A DNA stretch of 29,350 nt, from NCBI GenBank assembly GCA_023416655.1, contig JAEZHK010000026.1, forward strand, positions 1 to 29,350, written 5' to 3'. Positions 14,313 through 21,450 of this stretch are shown one piece after another. Made by a program: the position numbers and the translations under genes. Within the stretch, counting starts at the first letter, position 1. Each line of letters opens with the position of its first letter. The DNA comes from Bacillota bacterium. Lineage in GTDB: Bacteria; Bacillota; Clostridia; Christensenellales; Aristaeellaceae. The notes below the pieces were generated by a model, which was given only the letters and a program-made list of their open reading frames with translations, had not been told where the DNA came from and ran no database searches.

Positions 14313-14767
14313 GCGAAGCGGACAAGATTCAGCGGTATAAAAAACTCGTCGAAAAGCGCACGCCCAACAGCCGCCTTCTCCGGGACTGCCTCAGGGCGTT
14401 CTGGGTGGGCGGCTTGATCTGCTGCATCGGGCAGGGGATCTCGATCTTCGGCGACAAGGTCTTGAAGCTCAACATGCTGGCGGGCGGCATGTTCACGCCG
14501 TCGGTGATGGTGTTTCTGGGCACGACGCTGACAGGCCTGGGCGTCTACGATCGGATCGGCGAGTACGCGGGCGCTGGCTCCATCGTGCCGATCACCGGGT
14601 TTGCCAACTCCGTGGCTGCGCCCGCGATGGAATTCCGGCGGGAGGGGCTGATTCTGGGCCTGGGCGCGAAGCTCTTCCTCCTGGCCGGGCCGGTGATCAC
14701 CTACGGCGTGACCACGTCCATCGTGATCGGCGTCATCTACTACGCGATCGACAGGTGGTTTTCATGA
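14309..14767 (+). CDS. spoVAC: Stage V sporulation protein AC
   Basis: A 152-residue integral membrane protein of the spore inner membrane, part of the SpoVA machinery that loads dipicolinic acid into the forespore and releases it at germination. Family features: the basic N-terminus KxQRYKKLVEKRTPNS, LRAFWVGGLICCIGQ as first helix, GSIVPITGFANSVAAPAMEFRREGLILG in the middle and a final TYGVTTSIVIGVIYY helix. The TTG start at 14309 is chosen because GGGGGTGGCGG lies just upstream and the family N-terminus follows; no ATG fits. It overlaps both neighbours by 4 bases. Confidence 0.95.
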   Translation: MSEADKIQRYKKLVEKRTPNSRLLRDCLRAFWVGGLICCIGQGISIFGDKVLKLNMLAGGMFTPSVMVFLGTTLTGLGVYDRIGEYAGAGSIVPITGFANSVAAPAMEFRREGLILGLGAKLFLLAGPVITYGVTTSIVIGVIYYAIDRWFS

Positions 14768-15771
14768 AGCGCGCGGGCAGGAGGACCTTTGTCTACGAGG
14801 GCCGCCCCGCGATCCGCGCCGCCGCGGCCATCGTCGGGCCCAAGGAGGGGCAGGGACCGCTGGGCGCGGACTTTGACGTGATCCTGCCGGACGACCTGCT
14901 GGGCATGAAAACCTGGGAGCAGGCAGAGAGCGAGATGGTCCGCAGGGCGGTCGAGCTGTGCGCGTCCAAGGCGGGAATCACCATCAAGGCCGTAGACTTC
15001 ATGCTTGCAGGCGACCTGCAGGACCAGATCACCGCGTCGGGTTTCGCCGCCCGCGCGCTGGGCATCCCATTCTTCGGGCTATACGGCGCGTGCTCGACGT
15101 TCATCGAATCCCTGGTTCTGGGCGGTGTTCTGGTGGACGCGAAGCTCGCCGACCGGGCGGTCTGCGCCGCATCCAGCCACTTCTGCGCGGCGGAGCGGCA
15201 GTACCGGTTCCCGCTGGAACTGGGCAACCAGCGCCCGCCATCCGCCCAGTGGACGGCCACCGCCGCCGGCGCGGCGCTCCTTTCGCGGGAGGATCAGGGG
15301 CTGTGCCGACTGACCCACGGTACCGTCGGCCGCATCGTGGATTACCAGATCAAGGACGCGAGCCACATGGGCGCGGCGATGGCCCCGGCCGTGGCGGACA
15401 CGCTGACCGCGCACTTCATGGACACCGGGCGCTCGCCCCAGGATTATGACCAGATCGTCACCGGCGACCTTGGATGCATCGGGCGTGAGCTACTCATGGA
15501 CCTGATGCAGGAGCGCGGCATACCTCTGATTCCGGATCACCTCGCGGACTGCGGCGCGTTGCTCTACAGCCCGGAGCAGGACGCTCACGCGGGCGGCAGC
15601 GGCTGCGGCTGCATCGCGTCGGTGCTGTCGGCCCACTTTTTGCCGATGGTCGCGGGGCCTTTCAAGCGGATGCTGGCGCTCGGTTCTGGCGCGATGCTCA
15701 GCCCCGCCACCACCCAGCAGGGGGAGAGCATTCCGGGGGTATCCTACGCGGTGGCACTGGAGGCGATGTGA
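14764..15771 (+). CDS. spoVAD: Stage V sporulation protein AD
   Basis: A 335-residue cytosol-facing SpoVA component with a thiolase-like fold that binds dipicolinic acid (family knowledge). Typical stretches: ILPDDLLGMKTWEQAESEM, GDLQDQITASGFAARAL, GLYGACSTFIESL with the conserved Cys, AASSHFCAAERQYRFP, QWTATAAGA, and TGDLGCIGRELL. The ATG at 14764 overlaps the spoVAC stop as ATGA, so translation is coupled; an in-frame ATG 9 bases earlier lies inside spoVAC and is less likely. Length and order C-D-E match clostridial spoVA operons. Confidence 0.97.
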   Translation: MKRAGRRTFVYEGRPAIRAAAAIVGPKEGQGPLGADFDVILPDDLLGMKTWEQAESEMVRRAVELCASKAGITIKAVDFMLAGDLQDQITASGFAARALGIPFFGLYGACSTFIESLVLGGVLVDAKLADRAVCAASSHFCAAERQYRFPLELGNQRPPSAQWTATAAGAALLSREDQGLCRLTHGTVGRIVDYQIKDASHMGAAMAPAVADTLTAHFMDTGRSPQDYDQIVTGDLGCIGRELLMDLMQERGIPLIPDHLADCGALLYSPEQDAHAGGSGCGCIASVLSAHFLPMVAGPFKRMLALGSGAMLSPATTQQGESIPGVSYAVALEAM

Positions 15772-16139
15772 TGGAGATGTTCTGGCTGTTTGTGCGGGTG
15801 TTCCTGGTGGGCGGCGCGCTGTGCGCCATCGGCGAAGTGCTGCTCTTAAAGACCAATCTGACCAGCGCCAGGATCCTGGTGGTCTACGTGGTGGCGGGTG
15901 CGCTTCTGACGGCGGTGGGGCTTTATAAGCCGCTTGTGGACTTTGCCGCCGCGGGGGCCACCGTGCCGCTGACCGGGTTTGGCTACTCCCTCGCGATGGG
16001 CGCCATCGACGCGGTGCATAAGTACGGCCTGATCGGCGCGCTGACCGGCGGACTCACCAGCACCGCAGGCGGAATTTCCGCCGCGATTCTCTTCGGCCTT
16101 CTGAACGCGCTGATCTTCAAGCCCGCCGCAAAACCTTGA
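15771..16139 (+). CDS. spoVAE: Stage V sporulation protein AE (SpoVAEb type)
   Basis: A 122-residue membrane protein with about four helices, last of the spoVA operon. Signatures: LVGGALCAIGEVLL at the N-terminus, and GATVPLTGFGYSLAMGA, which resembles the SpoVAC core and is shared by the family. ATG 15771 uses the last base of the spoVAD stop (TGATG junction). A GTG 3 bases upstream is also open but lies inside the previous gene. It acts with SpoVAC and SpoVAD in dipicolinic acid transport. The stop is followed with no gap by a strong hairpin. Confidence 0.95.
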   Translation: MEMFWLFVRVFLVGGALCAIGEVLLLKTNLTSARILVVYVVAGALLTAVGLYKPLVDFAAAGATVPLTGFGYSLAMGAIDAVHKYGLIGALTGGLTSTAGGISAAILFGLLNALIFKPAAKP

Positions 16140-16306
16140 GCACCCAAAATCCGCAAGCGGATTTTGGGTGCGATGGGAGGAAATTTGCGTGAGCCATGAA
16201 ATCCTGCGGGATTTCCGGGCGGCTCACTGACCCCAGGAATTGTTTCCGCCACCAGTGTGCGCACTGGTTCTGGAAACCGATTCCCGGCGCGCAGGTCGCC
16301 GGGAAC
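16140..16306 (+). repeat. Four-hairpin intergenic element, copy 3
   Basis: Starts on the base after the spoVAE stop. P0: 15-bp stem 16140-16154/16157-16171 (GCACCCAAAATCCGC and its complement). P1: GTGAGCC/GGCTCAC with inner GAAATCC/GGATTTC, loop TGCG, linker CGGGC. P2: GTTTCC/GGAAAC enclosing ACCAGTG/CACTGGT. P3: TTCCCGGCG/CGCCGGGAA (ends 16306) with loop CGCAGGT. The bases after P3 (CGATT...GGTGCGACCGGGTTT) also match copy 1. Confidence 0.87.
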
Positions 16307-16344
16307 GATTTTGATGGTGCGACCGGGTTTGCCAGCAGTCTTCT

Positions 16345-16368
16345 TGCCCGCGAAAGCGGGCATTTTTT
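16345..16368 (+). terminator. Intrinsic terminator with GAAA tetraloop
   Basis: TGCCCGC-GAAA-GCGGGCA followed by TTTTTT. It lies 39 bases after copy 3 of the four-hairpin element. A terminator also follows copy 1 at a similar distance, so a terminator may be part of the element's usual context. Confidence 0.85.
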
Positions 16369-16432
16369 GTCGTGGCATTCTTCCGGGAAATTTACGCGGA
16401 TGTTCCCGAAAACCCGTGGCAGTTAAAAAGGT

Positions 16433-16461
16433 TTGGACATAAAATGATTTTATATTAAAAG
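16433..16461 (+). promoter_or_regulatory. Promoter/operator of the MarR-DegV operon
   Basis: TTGGAC (16433-16438) with TAAAAG 17 bases later (weak -10). The spacer holds a perfect palindrome, ATAAAAT-G-ATTTTAT (16439-16453), the size and position expected for an autoregulatory MarR operator. Confidence 0.55.
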
Positions 16462-16483
16462 TAAATAGAACGGAGGAGTTCCC

Positions 16484-16939
16484 ATGACCCATGCTCAGCG
16501 CGAGGCATTGAACGACTTTTTGGTCGGCACGTTCAACAGCATTCTGACCCTGGAGGAACGGGCGCTGGCGCTGCCGGGCAAGGGGCCTTCTGTCCGGGAG
16601 ACGCATGTGATCGCGGCGGCGACGGCGCTTCATAAGCAGGGCCGCAACACCATGAGCTCGGTGGCGGCGGCGCTTAACATCTCGGTGGGCGCGCTGACCA
16701 CGGCGGTGGACGTGCTGGTCCGGAAAGGGTACCTCGAGCGGGGGTCCGACCCGGACGACCGCCGGATTGTCCGGATCTTCCCGACCGAGGCGGGGCTTAC
16801 GGTCAACGCCCGGCACGAGGCGTTCCACCGGGACATGCTGGATCAGGTGGAGCGGGCGCTGGGGGAGGACGACCTGGAGCGGCTGACCCAGGCGCTCGGG
16901 GTTCTGAAGGAGTTTTTTGAGCGATACGCGAAGGGATGA
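16484..16939 (+). CDS. MarR family transcriptional regulator (FabT-like)
   Basis: A 151-residue winged-helix regulator. The N-terminal dimer helix (NDFLVGTFNSILTLEERAL), the SVRETHVIAA helix, the HTH (TMSSVAAALNISVGALTTAVDVLVRKGYLER) and the wing GSDPDDRRIVRIFPTEAG are all present. The DxRRxx(R/I) wing is the MarR hallmark. The N-terminal pattern resembles FabT, the regulator of fatty-acid synthesis genes in Firmicutes, and the next gene is DegV, a family with fatty-acid-binding members; this pairing supports a lipid role but does not prove it. ATG 16484 follows CGGAGGAG by 6 bases. It overlaps degV by 4 bases (ATGA). Confidence 0.85.
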   Translation: MTHAQREALNDFLVGTFNSILTLEERALALPGKGPSVRETHVIAAATALHKQGRNTMSSVAAALNISVGALTTAVDVLVRKGYLERGSDPDDRRIVRIFPTEAGLTVNARHEAFHRDMLDQVERALGEDDLERLTQALGVLKEFFERYAKG

Positions 16940-17760
16940 AGAAAATGCAAATCATCGTCGACAGCACTTGCGACATGACGCTGGAAGAAGCCAAGGCATC
17001 GGGCGTCACCGTCAAGATCCTGAAGGTTTTCTTCGGGGAGCGGGGCTACCGGGACAAGATTGACCTGACCGGAGAAGAGTTCTTCAAAAAGCTCAAGGCT
17101 TCGGACCAGATGCCCACCACCACCATGGTGACGCCGGAGGACTTCAGGGAGGAGTTCGAGCGCCATCCGAGTGAGGACATCCTGGTGATCTCCATCGCCC
17201 AGCAGCTCAGCGGCACCTGCCAGTCGGCCTGGCTGGTCAAGGCTGAGTCCGCGCGGCAGGACGTCTACGTCGTGGACAGCGGCTCGGCGACGATCGGGCA
17301 TTTGATCCTGGCGCGGGTGGCCGTGCGCCTTCGGGACGAGGGGAAAAACGCCCGGGAGATCTACGAAACGCTGGAGAAAATCAAGCCGCGCCTTCGAGTC
17401 TACGCGGTGCTGGATACGCTGAAATACCTGGTCAAAGGCGGGCGGCTTTCGGGCGCGGCGGGCGCGCTGGGCACGATTCTATCGCTCAAGCCCATCATCC
17501 AGATCCGGGATGGGGCGGTGACCAGCGTGGACAAGGCGCGCGGCGCCCGCAGCGCGATCCGAAAGCTCGCGCTCATGGTCCAGAACGAACCGGCAGACCG
17601 CAGCCTGCCCATGGCCTACGCCCACGCGGGCGATCTGGAGACGCTCGCGGAACTCTCCCAAACGCTGGGCATCGAAGCGCCCTCCGGCTGGCTGGGCAGC
17701 GTGGTCGGCGCCCACTCCGGCCCCGGCGCGGTGGTATTCGCCTATTTCGCAAAACCCTGA
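16936..17760 (+). CDS. DegV family protein (putative fatty-acid-binding, FakB-like)
   Basis: A 274-residue DegV/EDD-fold protein. The N-terminus IIVDSTCDM carries the conserved DS(T/A)xD motif. TTTMVTPEDF (the T-S/T-x-P fatty-acid head-group site), ISIAQQLSGTCQSAW and VVDSGSATIGH follow, then LKYLVKGGRLS and LSLKPI, and a C-terminal VVGAHSGPGAVVFAYF with the (I/V)GxHxGPG motif. FakB proteins of this family hand exogenous fatty acids to the kinase FakA; no fakA is nearby. The start ATG overlaps the MarR stop, so translation is coupled; a second in-frame ATG lies 9 bases further. Confidence 0.92.
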   Translation: MKKMQIIVDSTCDMTLEEAKASGVTVKILKVFFGERGYRDKIDLTGEEFFKKLKASDQMPTTTMVTPEDFREEFERHPSEDILVISIAQQLSGTCQSAWLVKAESARQDVYVVDSGSATIGHLILARVAVRLRDEGKNAREIYETLEKIKPRLRVYAVLDTLKYLVKGGRLSGAAGALGTILSLKPIIQIRDGAVTSVDKARGARSAIRKLALMVQNEPADRSLPMAYAHAGDLETLAELSQTLGIEAPSGWLGSVVGAHSGPGAVVFAYFAKP

Positions 17761-17789
17761 CCGATCTTACAGAAAGTCCTGGACAAATC

Positions 17790-17817
17790 GAACGCCGCCG
17801 GCAATCCGGCGGCGTTC
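17790..17817. terminator. Bidirectional hairpin between degV and the minus-strand glycosyltransferase unit
   Basis: A perfect 12-bp GC-rich stem (17790-17801/17806-17817) with loop CAAT. It lies between two convergent genes and lacks a long T tract on either side. Confidence 0.65.
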
Positions 17818-17844
17818 AGTGTTTCCATAGGCGGCGTGAAAGCG

Positions 17845-18465
17845 CTAGCCTTGGCCGTTCCCGGGCGCGCGCCGCTTGAAAAGCACCGCGCTTCGGGTGT
17901 CGATGCGCTCCATGCCGTTGGCCTCCGCGTAGTCGAGAAGCACGCCGCAGCCAAACGGCAGAAGCCGTCTGCCGCGCCCATTGGCGTACAGGTACAGGCC
18001 CGTGGCCGAGAGCAGCAAAAAGTCGGTCGCGAGCGTATTGTAGGAGAACGCGCCCAGATACCCCACCGCGTAAAACAGGTTGATCAATACACCCGCCAGC
18101 ACCGGCCAGACGCCCTTTCGGGGGTACAGCGCCCGGAACACAACCAGCGCAAGCCCCGTGGAAAGAAGCGCGTAGGCGATCCTGAAGCAAAGGATCACCC
18201 CGTCCGACGAGCCGTTCAGCCGCAAGTAGAGCGCGTAGAAGGGCAGGAGGAAGGCGCTGAACCACTGGGTCGGGTGCCACTCGTGGACGATCATCAGGTC
18301 GCCCCGGAGAAACCGGTCGGTCATCGCGAAGTAATTGGTCTCGTCGCCCCAGTTGAACCCCACAAAACCGCGCGCCAGCATCATCAGACCGCAGAGGGCG
18401 ATCAGGATGTAGCCGACGGAAACCGAGCGCCGGGACGGCGCTTTCGGCAGGGGCTCTCCGTTCAT
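17845..18465 (-). pseudogene. GT-C/ArnT-PMT-like membrane glycosyltransferase, probably truncated or internally deleted
   Basis: A 206-residue reading frame. The N-terminal 170 residues look like the start of a GT39/ArnT-type membrane transferase: first helix, then NWGDETNYFAMTDRFLRGDLM with the conserved lumenal Asp-Glu, HEWHPTQWFSAFLLPFYAL, and three or more further helices. Full-length relatives run to about 500 residues with around ten helices. Here the membrane part breaks off and jumps to a soluble tail (LLDYAEANGMERIDTRSAV then LFKRR) that resembles the end of such proteins. The change falls beside the inverted repeat GGCAGA/TCTGCC (17957-17973), so an internal deletion is likely. The second ATG (18465), 8 bases after AAAGGA, fits better than 18471. 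Last gene of the minus-strand unit. Confidence 0.55.
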
Positions 18466-18537
18466 CTTCATCTTCCTTTGGAGCGCCGACTCCGGCCCGC
18501 GCTCTTCCCCAGGGACGATCCCAACATGCTGACGGCC

Positions 18538-19440
18538 TCAGGTATTCTGACGATGCCGGATCAGCTGTATGGCCGCGCCAAGGTTTTCGCGAAGCGCGAA
18601 GGGTCTGAGCCGCGCGGCCTCAAAAAACGCGCGCCGCGCTTTCCCGCGCTCGCCCGCGCGGAGGTAGTGGGGGAGCAGCTTGAGCAGCCGCGCGCTCCGG
18701 GCGGCTGGGTGCGCCGCGAGATAGTCCGCGTGGATTTCGCCCAGCCGCTCGAGGCCCTGAATCCGGTTTGAAACGTTGGTGGAGATGCGCGGGCCGCCGT
18801 TTTCGTGGTAGAGCACCAGCGGCTCGTCCACAAAATCCACCGGGTACTTGCGGGCGATGCGCAGCCACATCTCATAATCCTGGGCGGACTTCATGCGCGT
18901 GTCAAACGGGCCGCACGCGTCAAGGCATTCCCTCCGGATCAGCGGGAAGGAGGTGGAGCCGATGAAGTTTTCGAGGATGAGTTTGTCAAAGACCATGCCG
19001 CGGGCCTGCCGCGCGCCGCGCTCTTTCCGCGCGCCGGTTAAGTCGTTCACGGTGAAGGAGCCGCATCCCACCAAAGCGCAACTGTCGCCCGCTTCCCGGA
19101 ACTTCGCCAGCTGCTTGTTAAGCTTTTCGGGCAGCCACTCGTCGTCGTCGTCCAAAAACGCAACGTAGCGGCCGGAGGAAAGGTTCAGCCCCGTGTTTCT
19201 GGCCGCGCACGCGCCCTGGTTGACGTCGTGGCGCACATAGCGGACGCGGGCGTCTTGAAGCGCTTCGAGCGCCGCCCGCACATCATCGCGGCCCGGGAAG
19301 CTGTCCGGGCTGTCGTCCACCACAAAAAGCTCGATAGTTTGGTGGGTCTGGTTCAAGGCGCTGACCACGGCGCGCCGGACGGTTTCGGCGTCCCGCCTGC
19401 AGGTCGGGATCACCACGCTGATGAGTTCCTGCTGCGCCAT
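18538..19440 (-). CDS. Family 2 glycosyltransferase
   Basis: A 300-residue GT-A-fold transferase. ISVVIPTCRRDAETVRRAV opens the nucleotide-binding fold, with VVDDSPDS (first Asp pair), NQGACAARNTGL, and VAFLDDDDEW as the metal-binding DxD. The acceptor half has SAQDYEMWLRIA, the usual (E/Q)D(Y/W)E(M/L) catalytic motif. The C-terminal 80 residues are helical and Arg-rich without a membrane segment. It probably adds sugars to a cell-surface glycan. ATG 19440 follows GGGAGG by 6 bases; an adjacent TTG is too close to the site. It stands between a 17-codon ORF upstream and the GT-C remnant downstream on one transcript. Confidence 0.9.
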   Translation of the reverse strand: MAQQELISVVIPTCRRDAETVRRAVVSALNQTHQTIELFVVDDSPDSFPGRDDVRAALEALQDARVRYVRHDVNQGACAARNTGLNLSSGRYVAFLDDDDEWLPEKLNKQLAKFREAGDSCALVGCGSFTVNDLTGARKERGARQARGMVFDKLILENFIGSTSFPLIRRECLDACGPFDTRMKSAQDYEMWLRIARKYPVDFVDEPLVLYHENGGPRISTNVSNRIQGLERLGEIHADYLAAHPAARSARLLKLLPHYLRAGERGKARRAFFEAARLRPFALRENLGAAIQLIRHRQNT

Positions 19441-19473
19441 CAAGGGCCTCCCTTATCGTTCTTTCCCGATCGC

Positions 19474-19527
19474 TCAGCTTCGCGCCTTGAGGAAGCCGCT
19501 CATGCTCTCGTAGAGCAGCTTTTTCAT
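19474..19527 (-). CDS. 17-residue ORF (leader peptide or microprotein) upstream of the glycosyltransferase
   Basis: MKKLLYESMSGFLKARS, encoded right after a good promoter and with an ideal ribosome site (GAGGAG, complement of 19535-19540, 7 bases before the ATG). The stop is 33 bases before the glycosyltransferase ATG. The peptide is amphipathic and basic, with no run of one amino acid that would suggest classical amino-acid attenuation. It may be a membrane-binding microprotein or a translation coupler. Function unknown. Confidence 0.5.
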   Translation of the reverse strand: MKKLLYESMSGFLKARS

Positions 19528-19555
19528 CCGTGAACTCCTCTTGCGGAACAGTTCG

Positions 19556-19584
19556 ATTATACCAGAATGCGCCCGGCGCTTCAA
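19556..19584 (-). promoter_or_regulatory. Sigma-A promoter of the minus-strand glycosyltransferase unit
   Basis: Minus-strand TTGAAG (complement of 19579-19584), 17-base spacer, TGG-TATAAT (complement of 19556-19561). The predicted start is about 20 bases before the 17-codon ORF. Confidence 0.8.
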
Positions 19585-19594
19585 GAGACGAAAG

Positions 19595-19690
19595 TGCAAC
19601 CGGCATGAATCAGGAATTTATGCGGTTGCAAAGGGAACGGAAAAGCCGGTACCAATGATCCAAGATGGAGGGCTTCGGCCCTCCATGCCT
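19595..19690 (+). repeat. Partial copy 6 of the hairpin element
   Basis: Stem TGCAACCG/CGGTTGCA (19595-19602/19623-19630) with a partly paired interior, then CCGGTACCAATGATCCAAGA and the hairpin TGGAGGGC-TTCG-GCCCTCCA (19666-19685) followed by GCCTCCC. The last part matches the tail of the copy at 9589 (same hairpin with TGCG loop). The central stems P1-P3 are missing. It lies between two divergent promoters. Confidence 0.5.
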
Positions 19691-19760
19691 CCCGATGATT
19701 CAAAGCTATGTGCAAGCCGTGGCGCCTCGTTTCCAATTCTGTTTGCTTATGGGCTCTTCA

Positions 19761-19789
19761 TTGCACGCCGCGCTTTGGTGTGATATAAT
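19761..19789 (+). promoter_or_regulatory. Sigma-A promoter of the plus-strand glycosyltransferase gene
   Basis: TTGCAC (19761-19766), 17-base spacer, TGA-TATAAT (19781-19789). The leader to ATG 19861 is about 65 bases. Confidence 0.8.
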
Positions 19790-19860
19790 GGGAAAAAGCC
19801 GGGCGGCGAAGCCGCGTCCGGCGCCCGTCCTCGCGGGGTGTCAGGTTGAAGGGGTTGCGC

Positions 19861-20943
19861 ATGAACAAGCCGTACGTCAGCATCATCATCCCGATCTACA
19901 AGGTCGAACCCTACCTTGAGCGCTGCCTGAAGTCTTTCAAAGCGCAAACATTCGCCGACTTCGAGGCAATCCTGGTGGACGACGGCTCGCCCGACAACAG
20001 CGGGGCCATTTGCGATGCGTTCGCGAAGGAAGACCCCCGCTTCATCCCGCTGCACCAGCCCAACGGCGGCGTGGGCAAGGCCAGAAATAACGGCCTCGAA
20101 AGGGCTTCGGGGCGCTTCATCACCTACGCCGATCCGGACGACTTCGTCGGCCCCGATTACCTGAGGCACATGATCGACGCCCAGAAACTGCACGACGCAG
20201 ACATGGTGATCGCCCGCTACGTCACGCTGAGCGAGCGCACCATGCGACAGGTCTGGCAGGTGCCGGTGACCAAGGAGGTCTTCATCCGGCGAGAGGATTT
20301 TGGGCAGGCGCTTCCGGAACTTTACAACCTCAACCGCATCGGCACATTGTACTCGAAGCTCTACAAGCGGGAGATTCTGGAGGGGCTCAAGTACAGCGAG
20401 ACGATCAAGATGCGCGGCGACGTGATGTTCGTCACCGAAATCCTTGAGCGCACAGGCAGCATCGAGGTCATCAACGTCAGCGACTACTTCTACATCCGCT
20501 ACGGCGCGGGCTCCATCACCAAGCAGGTGGACCCGGACCTTTTCAGGACGCACCTCGAGGTCAACCACGCCATTGAGGCGAGCATGGCGCGGTGCGGCTG
20601 GATGAACGAGGGCATGCGCGACTCCGTCGACAAGCGCTTCATCGACGCGGCCAAGCTGTGCGTCAGTTCCATCCGAAGAGGCCCCTGGAGCCTCGAGGAA
20701 AAGGGCGCGCACGTGGACAGGATCCTGGAGCACCCCGAGTTCCGAGCCGCCGTCGACCGGCGTCAGGCGCGCTACCCCCGGAAGGAAATCGACCTCATGC
20801 GCCCCGGCCAGGGCATGGAATGGGTCAGGCAGCTGGACGCCGCCGAGGGCAGTAGGCAGCCGCTGATGATTCTGGTCCGGCCGGTGATGGCTTTATTGGT
20901 CAAGCTCCGGCGGCTTATCCGCCGGGAGAAGCACTGGCTTTAA
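19861..20943 (+). CDS. Family 2 glycosyltransferase (EpsJ/WaaE-like)
   Basis: A 360-residue transferase. VSIIIPIYKVEPYLERCL and AILVDDGSPDNSG are the textbook start of bacterial GT2 enzymes, followed by NGGVGKARNNGLERASG and the metal-binding YADPDDFVGPDYL (DPDD). The C-terminal part (NLNRIGTLYSKLYKRE, MRGDVMFVTEILE) matches the capsule/exopolysaccharide branch. The end is basic (VKLRRLIRREKHWL), suggesting membrane association. ATG 19861 has AAGGGG 6 bases upstream; an in-frame TTG 15 bases earlier is less likely. The last base of its TAA stop is the first base of the inverted-repeat element described next. Confidence 0.92.
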   Translation: MNKPYVSIIIPIYKVEPYLERCLKSFKAQTFADFEAILVDDGSPDNSGAICDAFAKEDPRFIPLHQPNGGVGKARNNGLERASGRFITYADPDDFVGPDYLRHMIDAQKLHDADMVIARYVTLSERTMRQVWQVPVTKEVFIRREDFGQALPELYNLNRIGTLYSKLYKREILEGLKYSETIKMRGDVMFVTEILERTGSIEVINVSDYFYIRYGAGSITKQVDPDLFRTHLEVNHAIEASMARCGWMNEGMRDSVDKRFIDAAKLCVSSIRRGPWSLEEKGAHVDRILEHPEFRAAVDRRQARYPRKEIDLMRPGQGMEWVRQLDAAEGSRQPLMILVRPVMALLVKLRRLIRREKHWL

Positions 20944-21194
20944 TACCAATCCAAAACATTCTTTCGTCGTCGCGGCGTATCTTTGCCCCTGAAGGTTGGC
21001 TTCCATGCGGGAAACCAAGTCGCTCACGGGACCCAGCGATTCATATAGATTTAAGCCGCACGGTCGGTGTCGCTCTTCGCTTTGAAAAGCATTTCATGCC
21101 AAAGGCGTAACCCGAAGGGGTTGCGAAGCCTCGGTTTTGGCCGGAAACTAAAATCTCTCGCCCATTTGGACGAAATAATATTTCGGATTGGTAT
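20943..21194. mobile_element. MITE-like element with terminal inverted repeats (~252 bp)
   Basis: The two ends are inverted copies over about 26 bases: ATACCAATCC is identical at both ends (20943-20952 and complement of 21185-21194). The next 16 bases (AAAACATTCTTTCGTC at the left) match except at three or four positions. The interior holds no credible gene. No clean target-site duplication is visible. Size and ends fit a non-autonomous transposon, or a large stem-loop at the 3' end of the glycosyltransferase gene. Confidence 0.6.
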
Positions 21195-21311
21195 GCTGTT
21201 TTCCAGACGTACCGGGGTCTGCGCGCGCCACTTGCGGCGGCCCACCGATGACGAAGAAAAAGGGCGAAATCGCGCGAATTTTTAACGCATAAAATGTAAT
21301 ATATATTTTAA

Positions 21312-21340
21312 ATGGAATCAACATTTCTCCCCGATTCCAT
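21312..21340 (+). promoter_or_regulatory. Inverted repeat and AT-rich promoter region of the HD-GYP/GGDEF gene
   Basis: ATGGAATC (21312-21319) and GATTCCAT (21333-21340) are separated by 13 bases and followed by GGTAATATATAAAAAGG, a likely -10 area. The 21195-21450 stretch is much more AT-rich than the genes around it. Besides this repeat I see nothing coding there. Confidence 0.4.
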
Positions 21341-21450
21341 GGTAATATATAAAAAGGTAACATTTGGGGTGGGGGCGGCCGTGGGCCATGCGGGCGGATG
21401 CGCCCGCGTCGGTGACGCGGCAACGGAATCCACCGGAGGAGGGGTCGTCG

